The notes under the pieces: model-generated | Databases searched by the model: none | What the model was told of the DNA's origin: nothing | What the model saw: the letters and a program-made list of their open reading frames with translations, nothing else | Made by a program: the position numbers and the translations under genes | Shown: in pieces, positions 27,898-39,700 of the stretch | How positions within the stretch are numbered: position 1 is the stretch's first letter | Layout of the letters: the number at the start of each line of letters is the position of its first letter | NCBI GenBank assembly: GCA_035540495.1 | Contig: DATLGL010000045.1 | Coordinates: forward strand, 11,756 to 75,755 | DNA length: 64,000 nucleotides | Origin: DASVEG01 sp035540495 | GTDB taxonomy: Bacteria > Actinomycetota > Acidimicrobiia > Acidimicrobiales > CADCTF01 | Reading direction: 5' to 3'

Positions 27898-28677
27898 CTA
27901 CCGGTAGGTTTCCCGCGCGTCTCGCGCGCTGCAGACCACGAGTCCGGTGCCGATCAGCAGCAGGATCCCGCCGGCAGCCGTGGCGCCTCCGAGCGGTGAG
28001 CCCGTCGTCGCGAGGGTCGCAGTCTCACCGGAGGCTGCCCGCGCTGCGAAGCGTGGAGCGGCAGCCGGAGCGCGCGTGGCGTTCGCAGATCGAGCGGCCC
28101 CGCCATGCTCCTCACGGACGAGCTGGGTGCCCAGCACCTCGGCCGGCCGGCCGAAGAGGCTCGCCTGCACGGCAGGCGCGAGCGCCGCGGTCGCGCCGCC
28201 CTGCGTTGACGGATCCTGCGCTGGTTCGGATGGAGCCGTCACGGTCGGGCTCGCAGTCGACGTGTGTTCGCAGGTCGACCCGAGCGGCAACGGTGAGTCG
28301 ACCGGACACGACCGGACCTGCTCGCACTGCTGCGCGCCGTCGGGGCAGCTGCTGGGGCACTCGCCGGACTCCGGGACGGCACTGCCGTCAGGACACGTAG
28401 GGGTGAAGCACCCACCGTGGCTGTCGGGGAACGAGCCAGTGGGACACTCGGGCGCGGCCGGCGTCGGATCGGCCGGCGCGGCCTTCTTCACCTGGCCTGG
28501 CGCCGTGGCCTTACCAGCCGGCTCTGCGGGCGCGGCCGCGCTCGGCGTCGCCTGGAACAGCACGACCAGAACGCCGAGGGAAGAAATCGCTACAGCTGAC
28601 GCCAGGAGACGCCGATACCGACATTGGCGCAATGGAAGCTGCACCCGCCTTTCGCCACGCAGAGTGAGATGTACCAC
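27898..28677 (-). CDS. Secreted Cys-rich surface protein with LAXTG sorting signal
   Basis: 259 residues from a GTG at 28677; a GTG at 28644 is an equally possible start. A signal peptide (LLASAVAISSLGVLVVLFQ, cut near PSAAA) leads to a mature chain with clusters of Cys-Pro motifs (CPTGSFPDSHGGCFTP, CPDGSAVPESGECPSSCPDG) and a Ser/Thr/Pro linker. The C-terminus is LATTG, a hydrophobic segment of about 20 residues and a short basic tail, matching the LAXTG signal of class E sortases of high-GC actinobacteria. It shares RSCPVDSPLPLGSTCE and FGRPAE with the next gene, so the two are paralogues. Confidence 0.75.
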   Translation of the reverse strand: MVHLTLRGERRVQLPLRQCRYRRLLASAVAISSLGVLVVLFQATPSAAAPAEPAGKATAPGQVKKAAPADPTPAAPECPTGSFPDSHGGCFTPTCPDGSAVPESGECPSSCPDGAQQCEQVRSCPVDSPLPLGSTCEHTSTASPTVTAPSEPAQDPSTQGGATAALAPAVQASLFGRPAEVLGTQLVREEHGGAARSANATRAPAAAPRFAARAASGETATLATTGSPLGGATAAGGILLLIGTGLVVCSARDARETYR

Positions 28678-28724
28678 GTGCTGGCGTTGAGGGCCAGGCG
28701 CGCAAGGGTCGGTATCGGGACGAT

Positions 28725-29507
28725 TCAGACCAACGGCGCGAAGTTCTGCTCGCGGCCGCCGATGCGCACGAGCATCAGGCCCACCAGCACCAGGGCCGAC
28801 CCCGCGACGGAGAGCATCTCGTTCAGGCCGGTGCGGGCGAGCTCCGGCGGCGCGCCGCGCGTCGCACCTGCACCCGCGACCCCCGCGAGGTCCGGGATTG
28901 CCTGCGGGAGGTCGAGCGGACGGCCGAACACGCCGCCGTCACCGATGGGAGACGGTGAAGGGGGAAGAGGCGCGTCCGCCTGCGAGGCCGGGAGGGTGAT
29001 CGATGATGGCGCCTCGCAGGTCGAGCCCGGTGGCAACGGAGAATCGATCGGGCACGAACGGACCGCACCGCAGATGGGCGCGCCGTCCGGACACGGTGTC
29101 GGTGCCGGCGGCGCCGGGCACGCGCCAGGCGGAGCCTTCGTCCCGTCGAAGCAGTCTTCGAGCTCCGGCTTCTGGCAGTCGCCCGCTGCGTTTCGGGTTT
29201 CGCCCGGCTGACACACCGGGACACACCGGCCTTCCTCACCGACGCGCTCGAGGCCTTCGCCGCACGTGCCCTCGGGCACGCACTCGCCCTCGCCCCTGTC
29301 GATCTCGCCCTCTGGGCACTCCTTCTTCGGCGTGCCTTCACCGTCTTCGGAGGCGACCCGGGTGCCGAGGCCATCCGAGCGAATCGCGTCATCGGTGGCG
29401 GCGTGGGCAGGCGCGGGCAACGCCGTGAACACCACGAGTGTCGCCGCGACCATCGCCAGCCACACCCGCCGCATCGATGCCGTACGAAGCGTTCCCACCG
29501 TCTTCAC
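28725..29507 (-). CDS. Secreted Cys-rich surface protein with LARTG sorting signal
   Basis: 260 residues from the GTG at 29507; an ATG at 29474 is the alternative. Signal peptide VWLAMVAATLVVFTALPAPAHA, then EGEIDRGEGECVPEGTCGEG and further Cys-Gly-Glu rich repeats that look like small disulfide-stabilised modules, the shared block RSCPIDSPLPPGSTCE, the FGRPLDLPQ motif and a terminal LARTG-hydrophobic-basic sorting signal. It is a paralogue of the preceding gene in the same orientation. No sortase gene is in the window, so the anchoring enzyme lies elsewhere. The function of these pairs is unknown. Confidence 0.75.
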   Translation of the reverse strand: MKTVGTLRTASMRRVWLAMVAATLVVFTALPAPAHAATDDAIRSDGLGTRVASEDGEGTPKKECPEGEIDRGEGECVPEGTCGEGLERVGEEGRCVPVCQPGETRNAAGDCQKPELEDCFDGTKAPPGACPAPPAPTPCPDGAPICGAVRSCPIDSPLPPGSTCEAPSSITLPASQADAPLPPSPSPIGDGGVFGRPLDLPQAIPDLAGVAGAGATRGAPPELARTGLNEMLSVAGSALVLVGLMLVRIGGREQNFAPLV

Positions 29508-29584
29508 CTGTCGCCATTGAACCAGGACGACCCGGCGGGCAGAACCGTGGTAGCACCACTGCGGCCTTCGGATTTCCGGCGGAA

Positions 29585-29989
29585 TCAGGCCCTTCGGCGC
29601 GAGTTGCCCCACACGTCGGGCAGCTGGCGGAGCGGCACGAGATCGCGTCGGTACTGGCGGTGGACCTGCTCGACCGCCTGCTGGGCCTGCGCCTTCAGCT
29701 CGTCGATCTCGGCGCGCAGCCTGCGGACCTCGTCCTCCAGCTCGATCACGCGCCGCACCCCCTCGAGGTTGAGGCCCGCTGCCGTGAGTTCCTGGATGCG
29801 CTGGAGCTGGGCGATGTCATGTTCGCTGTACCGGCGGCTCCCGCCTGCGGTGCGCGCCGGGTCGAGCAGTCCCTTGCGCTCGTAGATGCGGAGGGTCTGG
29901 GGGTGCACGCCGGCCAGTTCGGCCGCGACGGAGATCACGTAGACCGCACGATCGCGACGGTTCGGCGTCGGCATGTTCGGGAGGCTCAC
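29585..29989 (-). CDS. hspR: Heat-shock repressor HspR (MerR family)
   Basis: 134 residues. The N-terminal MerR-type winged helix YVISVAAELAGVHPQTLRIY followed by ERKGLLDPARTAGGSRRYS is nearly the HspR consensus, and a dimerisation coiled coil follows (about residues 70-110, LEDEVRRLRAEIDELKAQ). In Streptomyces and mycobacteria HspR represses the dnaK operon and clpB through HAIR sites with DnaK as co-repressor; HAIR sites are found here in front of both. Its GTG start overlaps the dnaJ stop by four bases, so it is made from the operon it controls. Confidence 0.93.
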   Translation of the reverse strand: MSLPNMPTPNRRDRAVYVISVAAELAGVHPQTLRIYERKGLLDPARTAGGSRRYSEHDIAQLQRIQELTAAGLNLEGVRRVIELEDEVRRLRAEIDELKAQAQQAVEQVHRQYRRDLVPLRQLPDVWGNSRRRA

Positions 29990-31158
29990 GCTTGCGCTCC
30001 TTCCGTCGGTTGGTTCGTCGTCTGGTTCAGGAACGAGTCGAGGTGGGATCGGGGCGACTCGGTGGTCGCGGCGGCGAGGGCTTCGATCGCCTCCCGCTCG
30101 GCGTCGGAGACCTTCGCCGGAACGGCGACGTCGACGGTGACGAGGAGGTCACCGCCTGCGCTGCCGCGGCCCCGGACGCGGAAGGTCTTCCCGGTGGCCG
30201 TGCCCGCGGGGATGCGGAGGGTGACCGGCCCGTCGAGGGTCGGCACCCGCACGGTCGCGCCGAGGGCGGCCTCGGGGAACGTGACCGGCACCGTGAGGGT
30301 GAGGTCCTTGCCCTTGCGGCCGAAGAGGGGATGCGAGCCGACATGCACGGTGACGTAGAGGTCACCAGACGGACCACCGTTCGCGCCAGCGGCTCCTCGA
30401 CCTCGGATGCGGATCTTCTGCCCGTCTTGGACACCGGCAGGGATCCGGACCTTGACCCGGCGAGGGCGGTGGACGATGCCGGACCCGCGGCACCCGCGGC
30501 ACGGCGTCTCGATGCGCATGCCCGTGCCCCGGCAGTCGCGGCAGGGCTGGCTGAACGAGAAGAGGCCCTGGTTCTCGTCGCGCACGCCGCGGCCGCCGCA
30601 CGTCGAGCAGATCACGGGTGAGGTGCCCGGAGCCGCGCCGGTGCCCCCGCAGACCGTGCAGCCGGCGTCGCTGACGACGTTGACGCTCGTCTCGACGCCG
30701 TGGACGGCTTCGACGAACGACAAGTGGAGCTCCGCGTCGAGATCGTCGCCCCGTCGAGGTCCGGCCGGACCGCGACCGGCACCTGGCCCTCCCCGCCCGC
30801 GACGTCCGCCGCCGAACACGCCGCCGAGGAGGTCGCCCAGGTCGTCGACGCGGAACGTCTGGGTGAAGCCCTGGAACGGGTTGCCGGCCCCGCCCGCGCC
30901 ACCCATCCCGCCGAACCCCGCCGCCATCGGACCGAGCCGGCGGACCTCGTCGTACTCCTTGCGCTTCGCAGGATCACCGATGACGTCGAACGCGGCGCTG
31001 ATCTCCTTGAAGCGCTCCTCGTTCCCGCCGGACGCGTCGGGGTGGTACTGCTTCGACAGCTTCCGATAGGCGGCCTTGATCTCCTTGCCGGTCGCCTTCT
31101 CGGTGACGCCGAGCACCTTGTAGAAGTCCTTCTCGAACCACTCCCGTTGCGCCGTCAT
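29986..31158 (-). CDS. dnaJ: Co-chaperone DnaJ
   Basis: 390 residues. J-domain with the HPD motif (QYHPDASG) at about residues 38-42, a Gly/Phe-rich linker (GGMGGAGGAGNPFQGF), then the four zinc-finger repeats CTVCGGTG, CSTCGGRG, CRDCRGTG and CRGCRGSG, and a C-terminal substrate-binding domain. DnaJ delivers substrates to DnaK and stimulates its ATPase. It lies 13 nt after grpE and overlaps hspR. Confidence 0.96.
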   Translation of the reverse strand: MTAQREWFEKDFYKVLGVTEKATGKEIKAAYRKLSKQYHPDASGGNEERFKEISAAFDVIGDPAKRKEYDEVRRLGPMAAGFGGMGGAGGAGNPFQGFTQTFRVDDLGDLLGGVFGGGRRGRGGPGAGRGPAGPRRGDDLDAELHLSFVEAVHGVETSVNVVSDAGCTVCGGTGAAPGTSPVICSTCGGRGVRDENQGLFSFSQPCRDCRGTGMRIETPCRGCRGSGIVHRPRRVKVRIPAGVQDGQKIRIRGRGAAGANGGPSGDLYVTVHVGSHPLFGRKGKDLTLTVPVTFPEAALGATVRVPTLDGPVTLRIPAGTATGKTFRVRGRGSAGGDLLVTVDVAVPAKVSDAEREAIEALAAATTESPRSHLDSFLNQTTNQPTEGAQA

Positions 31159-31171
31159 CGGTCGGTCCTCC

Positions 31172-31783
31172 CTAGCCGCGGACCGCGACCATGGCCGGGC
31201 GAAGCAGGCGTCCCTTCCAGCGGTAGCCGGCGCGCATCAGCGCGGCGACGACCTGTCCGTCGTCGCCTTCCTCGGCCGGCTGGTGCGAGACGGCTTCGTG
31301 CTCGTTCGGATCAAACGGCGCGCCGACCTCGCCGACCCGCTCGAGACCTTCCCTGCTGAGCGCGTCGAGCAGGGCCGACGCGATCTGCTCGACACCCTCG
31401 CCCGCGTTGTGCTGGCGGGCGAGGTCGATCGCGTCGAGGACCGGCAGCAGCTTCTCGACGAGGGCCTCGCCGGCCCGCTCGAGAAGATCGGTCTGCTGGC
31501 GAACCATGCGCTTCTTGTAGTTCTCGAAGTCGGCTTGGAGTCGCCGGAGCGCGTCGAGGTAGTCGTCGCGCTCCTTCTCGACCGCGGCGATGGCGAGGTC
31601 GATGTCGATCTCCACCGCCTCTGCGTCTCCGCCGGCGAGCGAGACCGCAGCGTCGTCGGACTCCGCGTCGAGCGCTGGTTCCTCCGCTGCGGCCTCCGCG
31701 AACTGCTGTGCCGCAGCCTCTTGCTCGGCCTCTTCCTCCTCGGAGAGGCCGAGCGAGGTGTCTTCCTGACGGGCGTCGCTCAC
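31172..31783 (-). CDS. grpE: Nucleotide exchange factor GrpE
   Basis: 203 residues from the GTG at 31783. An acidic disordered N-terminus (SEEEEAEQEAAAQ) precedes the long dimerising helix and the core motif DYLDALRRLQADFENYKKR, then VLDAIDLAR and the C-terminal beta domain ending RLLRPAMVAV, the family signature. GrpE releases ADP from DnaK. The gene begins 7 nt after the dnaK stop; an upstream in-frame extension reads dnaK DNA and is rejected. Confidence 0.95.
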   Translation of the reverse strand: MSDARQEDTSLGLSEEEEAEQEAAAQQFAEAAAEEPALDAESDDAAVSLAGGDAEAVEIDIDLAIAAVEKERDDYLDALRRLQADFENYKKRMVRQQTDLLERAGEALVEKLLPVLDAIDLARQHNAGEGVEQIASALLDALSREGLERVGEVGAPFDPNEHEAVSHQPAEEGDDGQVVAALMRAGYRWKGRLLRPAMVAVRG

Positions 31784-31790
31784 GTGAGCC

Positions 31791-33650
<1,860 letters not shown>

Positions 33651-33679
33651 AGGGGTTTGCCTCCGAGAGAGTCCAAAAA

Positions 33680-33700
33680 CTTGAGTGCGAGAGTATCAAG
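33680..33700. promoter_or_regulatory. HAIR operator of the dnaK operon
   Basis: CTTGAGT, 7 nt, TATCAAG: the left half is the exact HAIR half-site and the right half differs at two positions. It lies 30 nt before the dnaK ATG. Confidence 0.85.
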
Positions 33701-33732
33701 GTCTCGGAGCGCGGTTCTATTCCCGGCGGCAT

Positions 33733-33758
33733 GGGGAGGGCGGCGCGCCGCCCTCCCC
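33733..33758 (-). terminator. Terminator of the 2077-aa gene
   Basis: A 26-bp perfect palindrome, GGGGAGGGCGGCG followed by its complement, 13 nt after the stop of the large minus-strand gene. Confidence 0.75.
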
Positions 33759-33771
33759 GACTACGACAGGC

Positions 33772-36700
33772 CTACGTAGTAAGGATCAGGAACGCCTTCA
33801 GCTCGACGCCGGTGGCGGCGGCGACGACCGCCACCCGACGGCAAACGTTCGCCGTCTTCTCCGTCTTGTAGACGTAGACGAAATGGTTGGCAGCAGCGTC
33901 CCAGCGGATCGATCCGGCCGGCGCCGATGTGTACGTCTCGATCGTGTCAGCCTGGGTTTGCCCTGTGCAGACGCCGGTGGTGACGCGGACTGCAAGCAGC
34001 GCGGGATCGATGATCTTCGCGCCGTCGGCGTCGTAGACCCGGAACTTCGTCGGAACGGAGCTGCCCCGCTTCGCCTTGTTCACGGTAGGAAGGTTGTTGA
34101 CCGGCTCGAAGAACCCCTCGAGTCTGAGCGCCGGCGCCTGGTACGTCACCGTTGCGGAGGCTGCGTTCCCAGCCCGATCCCGAGCGGTTGCCGTCACCAC
34201 CGTTCCAGCCGCCGATTGCGAGGTCGTGACCTTGCATGAGTCGAATAGGCCAGAGGTGGCGTCGAAGGCCGAGCAGGTGGCCGCTCCGCCGCTCACCAGC
34301 GGAACGCTGTCGATCCTCACGGCGGGCGGCGTGCGGTCGATGCGCAGGTCGAGGCGTCCGCGAAGGCCGGTGCTGCTCGCGGCGGTCACCGTGTGAGGTC
34401 CATCCGCGGTGATCCTCACAGGCGACCGGTAGTGCTGCGGCAGTCCGCCGTCGACCGCGATCGTGTACTCCGCTCCGTCTTGGCCGACGATGCCGACCTC
34501 CACGGGGCTCTTGAAGTACCCGTTGTCACCATCCGGAGACGCCGGCGTCGTCACGAGCTGAAGAGTGGCGGTGTAGTACCGGCCCTTGTTGGTGGTGAGC
34601 CCGACGTTGCCGGCGGCGTCGACCGCCTGCACGAAGTACTCGACCCGTTCGCCGGTGATCGCGCCGGCTCCCTCGTACCGGCCGTTCGAGTCGGGGTCGC
34701 TCAGGTCGAGCCGCTGCCAGGACGTCGCCGAGGCTGCGACGTCCCGGTACATGACGACGACTTGGGCGATCGCCGATGCATCGGTGACGTTTACGCCGAA
34801 CGACACCTGGCCGCCGCTGATGGTCGCCGTCACTGCGGTGAGGAACGGCTGCTTGTTGTCGTCCGAGGCTCCTGCTGCCCCGTACGTCACCTGACCACCG
34901 ATCTTCGTGAACAGTCGCTGGACGGCGGTGCCCGCCGCGTCACCTGCGTCACGGAACACCTGACCCGGCATGAGCACGAGTCGCTGCTCCGGCCCATTGG
35001 CACCGAGATAGGTCGAGACGTTCGAGATCGACGCCGGGAAGGCGACGTCTCCCGCCGGCGGCGCTCCTTCGTTCGCCGCGAGGTCGACGACCGGGCGGGC
35101 CACGGCTGGGGTCGTCTGTGCGTCACGCGACTCGAGGTCGGTCACGAGGAACCCCTTCGCCAGGAGTCCGTTCGCAGCGGAGGTGACCTCGACCGATGTC
35201 TTGGGCACGATGGGCCGGTACTGCGTGACCTGCGACTCGCCGGTCGTCGGCGTCCGCGGCGTTCCTGCGACGGTGAGCTCACCACCGGCGACGACATAGT
35301 GCGCTGTCGAGCCTCTGGTGCGCTCAGCGAAGTCACCGCTGTCGGAAAGGTCGAGGTTCACCGCCACCGACGGCACGGAGGGCACCGGGCCGGTGGCGGG
35401 CGTGACGGTCGCCGGAGCAGGCGTCGGGGCCGAGGCCGCGCCGATGCGGTACATCGGCAGCCCGTAGAAGGTCGCCTCCTGCATCGCCTTCTCGTCGTAG
35501 GGGCCGTAGGCACCCAACGAACCGAAGTAGGCCTGCTTGGCCAGGAGCGCGGCGCGGCCGACCGTGACCGAGCCGTCGAGTCGCTCCGCGAAGAGCTCCA
35601 TGAGCCGCTCCGACAGCGCCACCGCCTCGGTGTCGCCGTAGCCGAAGCCGGTGTTGGCGAAGTACACCGCAGCCTTCTGGTCGGAGCCGAGGTACGACTG
35701 GGCCCAGTCTTCCGAGACCTCTGCGCCGTAGCCGTCCGGGATGTTGAGGCCCGCATGGCACCCCATGGTGAAGAGAATGCGCTTCGGAAGCGCGTGGGGC
35801 CGCAGGTCCGCGACGGTGAACAGGTCTGTCTCGTCCCGGTCGCGGTCGCCGACCGCCGGCAACGACCGGCTGTGGTCGTAGTGCGCGTTGACGCTGGCGA
35901 TGTCCGGAGACTCCTTGGGCCCGCTAATCGGGTCTGTCGGGAAGAGCTCGTCGACGAGCGCCTGGCGCGACCACTCGTGATTGATGAGGGTGCGAAGCCC
36001 GTTCGGCAGCCGCCGCGCCAGCGCCGTGTTCACCGCGTTCGCGCCGTCTTCGAGGAAGTCGTACCCGGTGGTGAGCGCCGTCTGCGGATCGAGGACGCCG
36101 TTGGCCACTTCGAACTGCGCGATCTGCGCCGCCATGTCGGCAGGCGTCTCGACGAGACGTCCTACCGCGAGCTCCGGCACGTACAGGAAGTGGTCGAGCC
36201 ACGGGATCGGGTCGAGATCGCCGTACGGGTCGTCGCTCAGGATGTTCTGCGTCGCGAGTGCCGCTGCGATCGGGTTGCCGAGGCGACTGCTCGACAGGGT
36301 CGACCCCGTGTAGTCGCTCTCGTTGGAGAGCTGGGTGTAATCGGCGATGCGGGCCATCGGGACGATGTCGTCGCTGCCTGCGATCACGATGTTCTCGAGC
36401 CCAGGAGCAGCCGCACGGACCGCAGTGATGATGTTGCCGATCGATGAAGCGACCGCGTTCGCGCGCTCGGGGTCGCAGGGATGCGCGTCCCAGTCCGAGA
36501 GCGCGGCGGCCCCACCAGGTGCCGCCTCGATCGCGTACACGAGTCCGTCAACGCCGGGAAGCTGCGCGAGGCGATCGACATCCGACGCCTCGAGTGCGTT
36601 GGAGCCGAACCGGTCGACGAGGCGCGAAGGACTGGTCAGGATCAACGTCTTGGTCGTCGGCGGGATCGTCGCAGGCGCCGGGGCCGCGTACGTGACCGAC

Positions 36701-39700
36701 GGGCGCGGCGCGCACGCCGGCGGCGTCGGAGGCGCGTACTGCTTGACGTAGAGCACGTACGGCGCCGGGCTCGACCCGGCGTTGAACGCGGTGACCTGGA
36801 TGAGGTAGTGCGACGACGTCGCCGGATTGAGGTCCGATGTCGTGTCGATCAACTCGTCGGCACCGTCGCGGTTCTGCGACACGCTGCGCAGCGGCGTCGA
36901 GCCGATCTCGGTGTTCGGGATGTCGTCGAGCGTCTCGGCGCTCACGAACTCGTCGGCCGCGTGGTAGCTCACGCCGGTGTCGGCGACGGGGACGGAGCGC
37001 AGTGGCACCGACCGAAGCGGCACCGAGCGAAGCGGGGTCGATGCCGCATCGGTGAGCAGGGCGACGTCGAAGTCGGCGTCGTCGCTGTCGTTGCCGAGCC
37101 GGACCTGGATCCGTGTCCCCTTCGGCGGGACGGGCAGCTTGAAGTAGTCGACGTCGCCGGCCGACGCGATGTGCGAGATCACCAGCGTGTTGGGGCTGAT
37201 GGCGGCGGCGCCGGAGGGCATGTCGTTGCCGCCGGACTCGAAGTCCTCGTTGACCGACACCGGCGCCTGGCCCACCGCGGTTACGGGGGCAACCCCGAGG
37301 TCGACTCGCAGCGAGGACGTCGCGCCGCCCACGAGCGACAGGCTCGGTCGGGCCCGGAAGGTCCACGTCACCACCTGGCCCTCGGCGACCGGCTCGATCG
37401 TCCACTCGACCGATGCGCCGGAGCCCGTCGGTTCGCCGGAGATGCCCGTGGCTTCGCTGGTGCTGCCGGCGACGTACCGGAATCCTCTGGGGAGACGGAC
37501 GCGTGCGGTGCCGCTACCGGTGCGTGAAGCCGTGAACGTCGCCGTGTAGGTGAGGGTCGGCGCGGACGGACCGGCGTAGTCGTGGACGCCGATGCGCTCT
37601 ACGGGCAGCGACTCCCAGGCGTAGTCGGCTCGGTTCACGAGCCCTTGGAGCAGCTCGAGCAGCGAACCCGGCAGATCGTCTGGTGCCACCGAGTCGAACA
37701 GGGTCCCCAACGTCGCGTCGGCTCGGATGGCGTCTGCCCGCTCCGCGTCGGCCAGCGTGGCCGTGAGCGAGGCGCAGTCGATCGCCGGCGTCCCGCATTC
37801 GACGACGGCCGGCACCGGCGACACCGACCTCAGGGGGATGGTGCCGATCGGGACCGACCGCAGTGGCACGGAACGCAGCGGCACCGAGCGGAGCGGCAGC
37901 GCGGCGACGTCGACGCTTCGAAGCGGGACGGACCGCAGCGGCACAGACCGAAGCGGGACGGAGCGCAGCGGGATGCCGGCGAGGTCGACCGCGAGGATCG
38001 GGCTCTCGGCGGTGAGGCCCAGGGTGGTGCAGGAGTAGCCGAGGCCGGTGATGACTGCGCACCAGCTCTCGAAACCGGTGAGACCATCGTCGGGAACGAC
38101 GTCGACCGAGCGCAACGGGGTGCTGCCCATCGCCAGCGACACCATCGACACCGAGCGGAGCGGGGTCGAACCGAGGTCGATGTCGGCGAGCGTCAGCGAC
38201 TGGAGGCCACCCGGCACCGGGGTGAGAGCGAGGACCTCCTCCAGGGTGATGTTCTGCAACGGCACGCTGCGCAGCGGCGTCGACTCGAGGATCGCCTCCC
38301 AAGACGTGGAAACGGACCGGAGGGGGATGTCGGACAGAAGGACAGACCGCAGCGGAACAGATCGAAGAGGCACCGACCGCAACGGAACCGATCGGAGCGG
38401 CACCGAGCGCAACGGGCTCGCGGCGATGTCGACGCTGCGGAGCGGCGTGTCGGCCACGTCCGACTGCACGCTCAGCGGGAGCGCCGTGACGGGGATGTCA
38501 TCGGGGTCCACGAACGAGGCTCCCGGCAGCGTCGAAGCCGACGAGACCGTCAACGAGAGCGAACGAGCGTCGGCGACGCCGCCCCAGTCGGCGGCGCGGT
38601 TGTTCGAGCCGTTGTTGGTGATCGACGCGACCGCTCCGGTGGCGAGGGTCAGGACATGGATGTCGCCGCCGCTGTCGAAGAGGATGCGATCACCGTCGGG
38701 CGACCACTTCGGGAAGAGGTCGTCACCCTCCTGCTCGAGGAGCGGCTGCTGCGAGCCGCCGTCGGGGTCCATCGTCCAGAGGTCGCCGTCGCGGGAATAG
38801 ACGATCGCCGACCCGTCGGGTGAGAAGGAAGGGGTGGTGTCGACGACGTCCGGCGTGTTGGTGAGATTTCGCTCGACCACGTCGCCGCCTGGCGATCCGA
38901 TCGTCGACTCGAAGATCTCCTCGGCACCGAGCCGGTCGGTGCGGTACACGACACGAGTCCCATCAGGGCTCCACTGAGGGAATCCGCCTCCGAGGAACGT
39001 CGTCGCGAACGACACCTGCCGCGGCGTGCCGCCGGTCGCCGGCATGACGTGGATGTCGAACCCGTATGCGTTGTCCTCGTCTATGCCGTAGTCGCGGGCG
39101 AACGCGATCTGCGTGCCGTCCGGCGACCACGCCGGGTCGGCGTCGTAGGTGAACGGGCTGTTGGTGATGTTGGTGACGTCCGAGCCGTCGGCGCGCATCA
39201 CGAACAGGTCCATCCCGCCGTCGCGGTCGGAGGCGAAGACGATCTTCGATCCGTCCGGTGAGAACTCCGGGTCGCTGTCGTGGCCGGGATGGTCCTCGGT
39301 GAGGTTCCGGGTGGTGCCGCTCACCACGTCGGTCACGAAGATGTCGTCGTCGCCGTTCTCCGGATCGGTGCCGACGTACGCGACGAGCTCGCCCGAAGCG
39401 GCGGCTGTGGCGAACGCGAGGTTGTCGATGGCGACCTCTTCGGCGAGGCCGGAACCGTGCTCGATGCCGGAGCTGAGCTTGAACCCGCTGATGCGCTTGC
39501 CGCTCGGTGCGATGTGACCGAGGTACTGCGGGGTGTTCTCGTTCCCGTCGTTGTCCGACACCGAGAACGACGCCGACGACCCGTCGGAGTAGGCGATCTG
39601 CAGGGTTGCCGCACTCGACGCCGGGTCCTGAGCCGCGAGCGAGAAGCCGACCGCCGACACTGGCGCGCCGAACTTCGCTTCGAACACCTGCGGCAGCCCC

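Noticed and set aside
36880..38455. Clustered 15-bp repeats as a possible CRISPR or VNTR locus
   Set aside because: Units are contiguous, coding, and differ at synonymous sites; there are no spacers and no cas genes.
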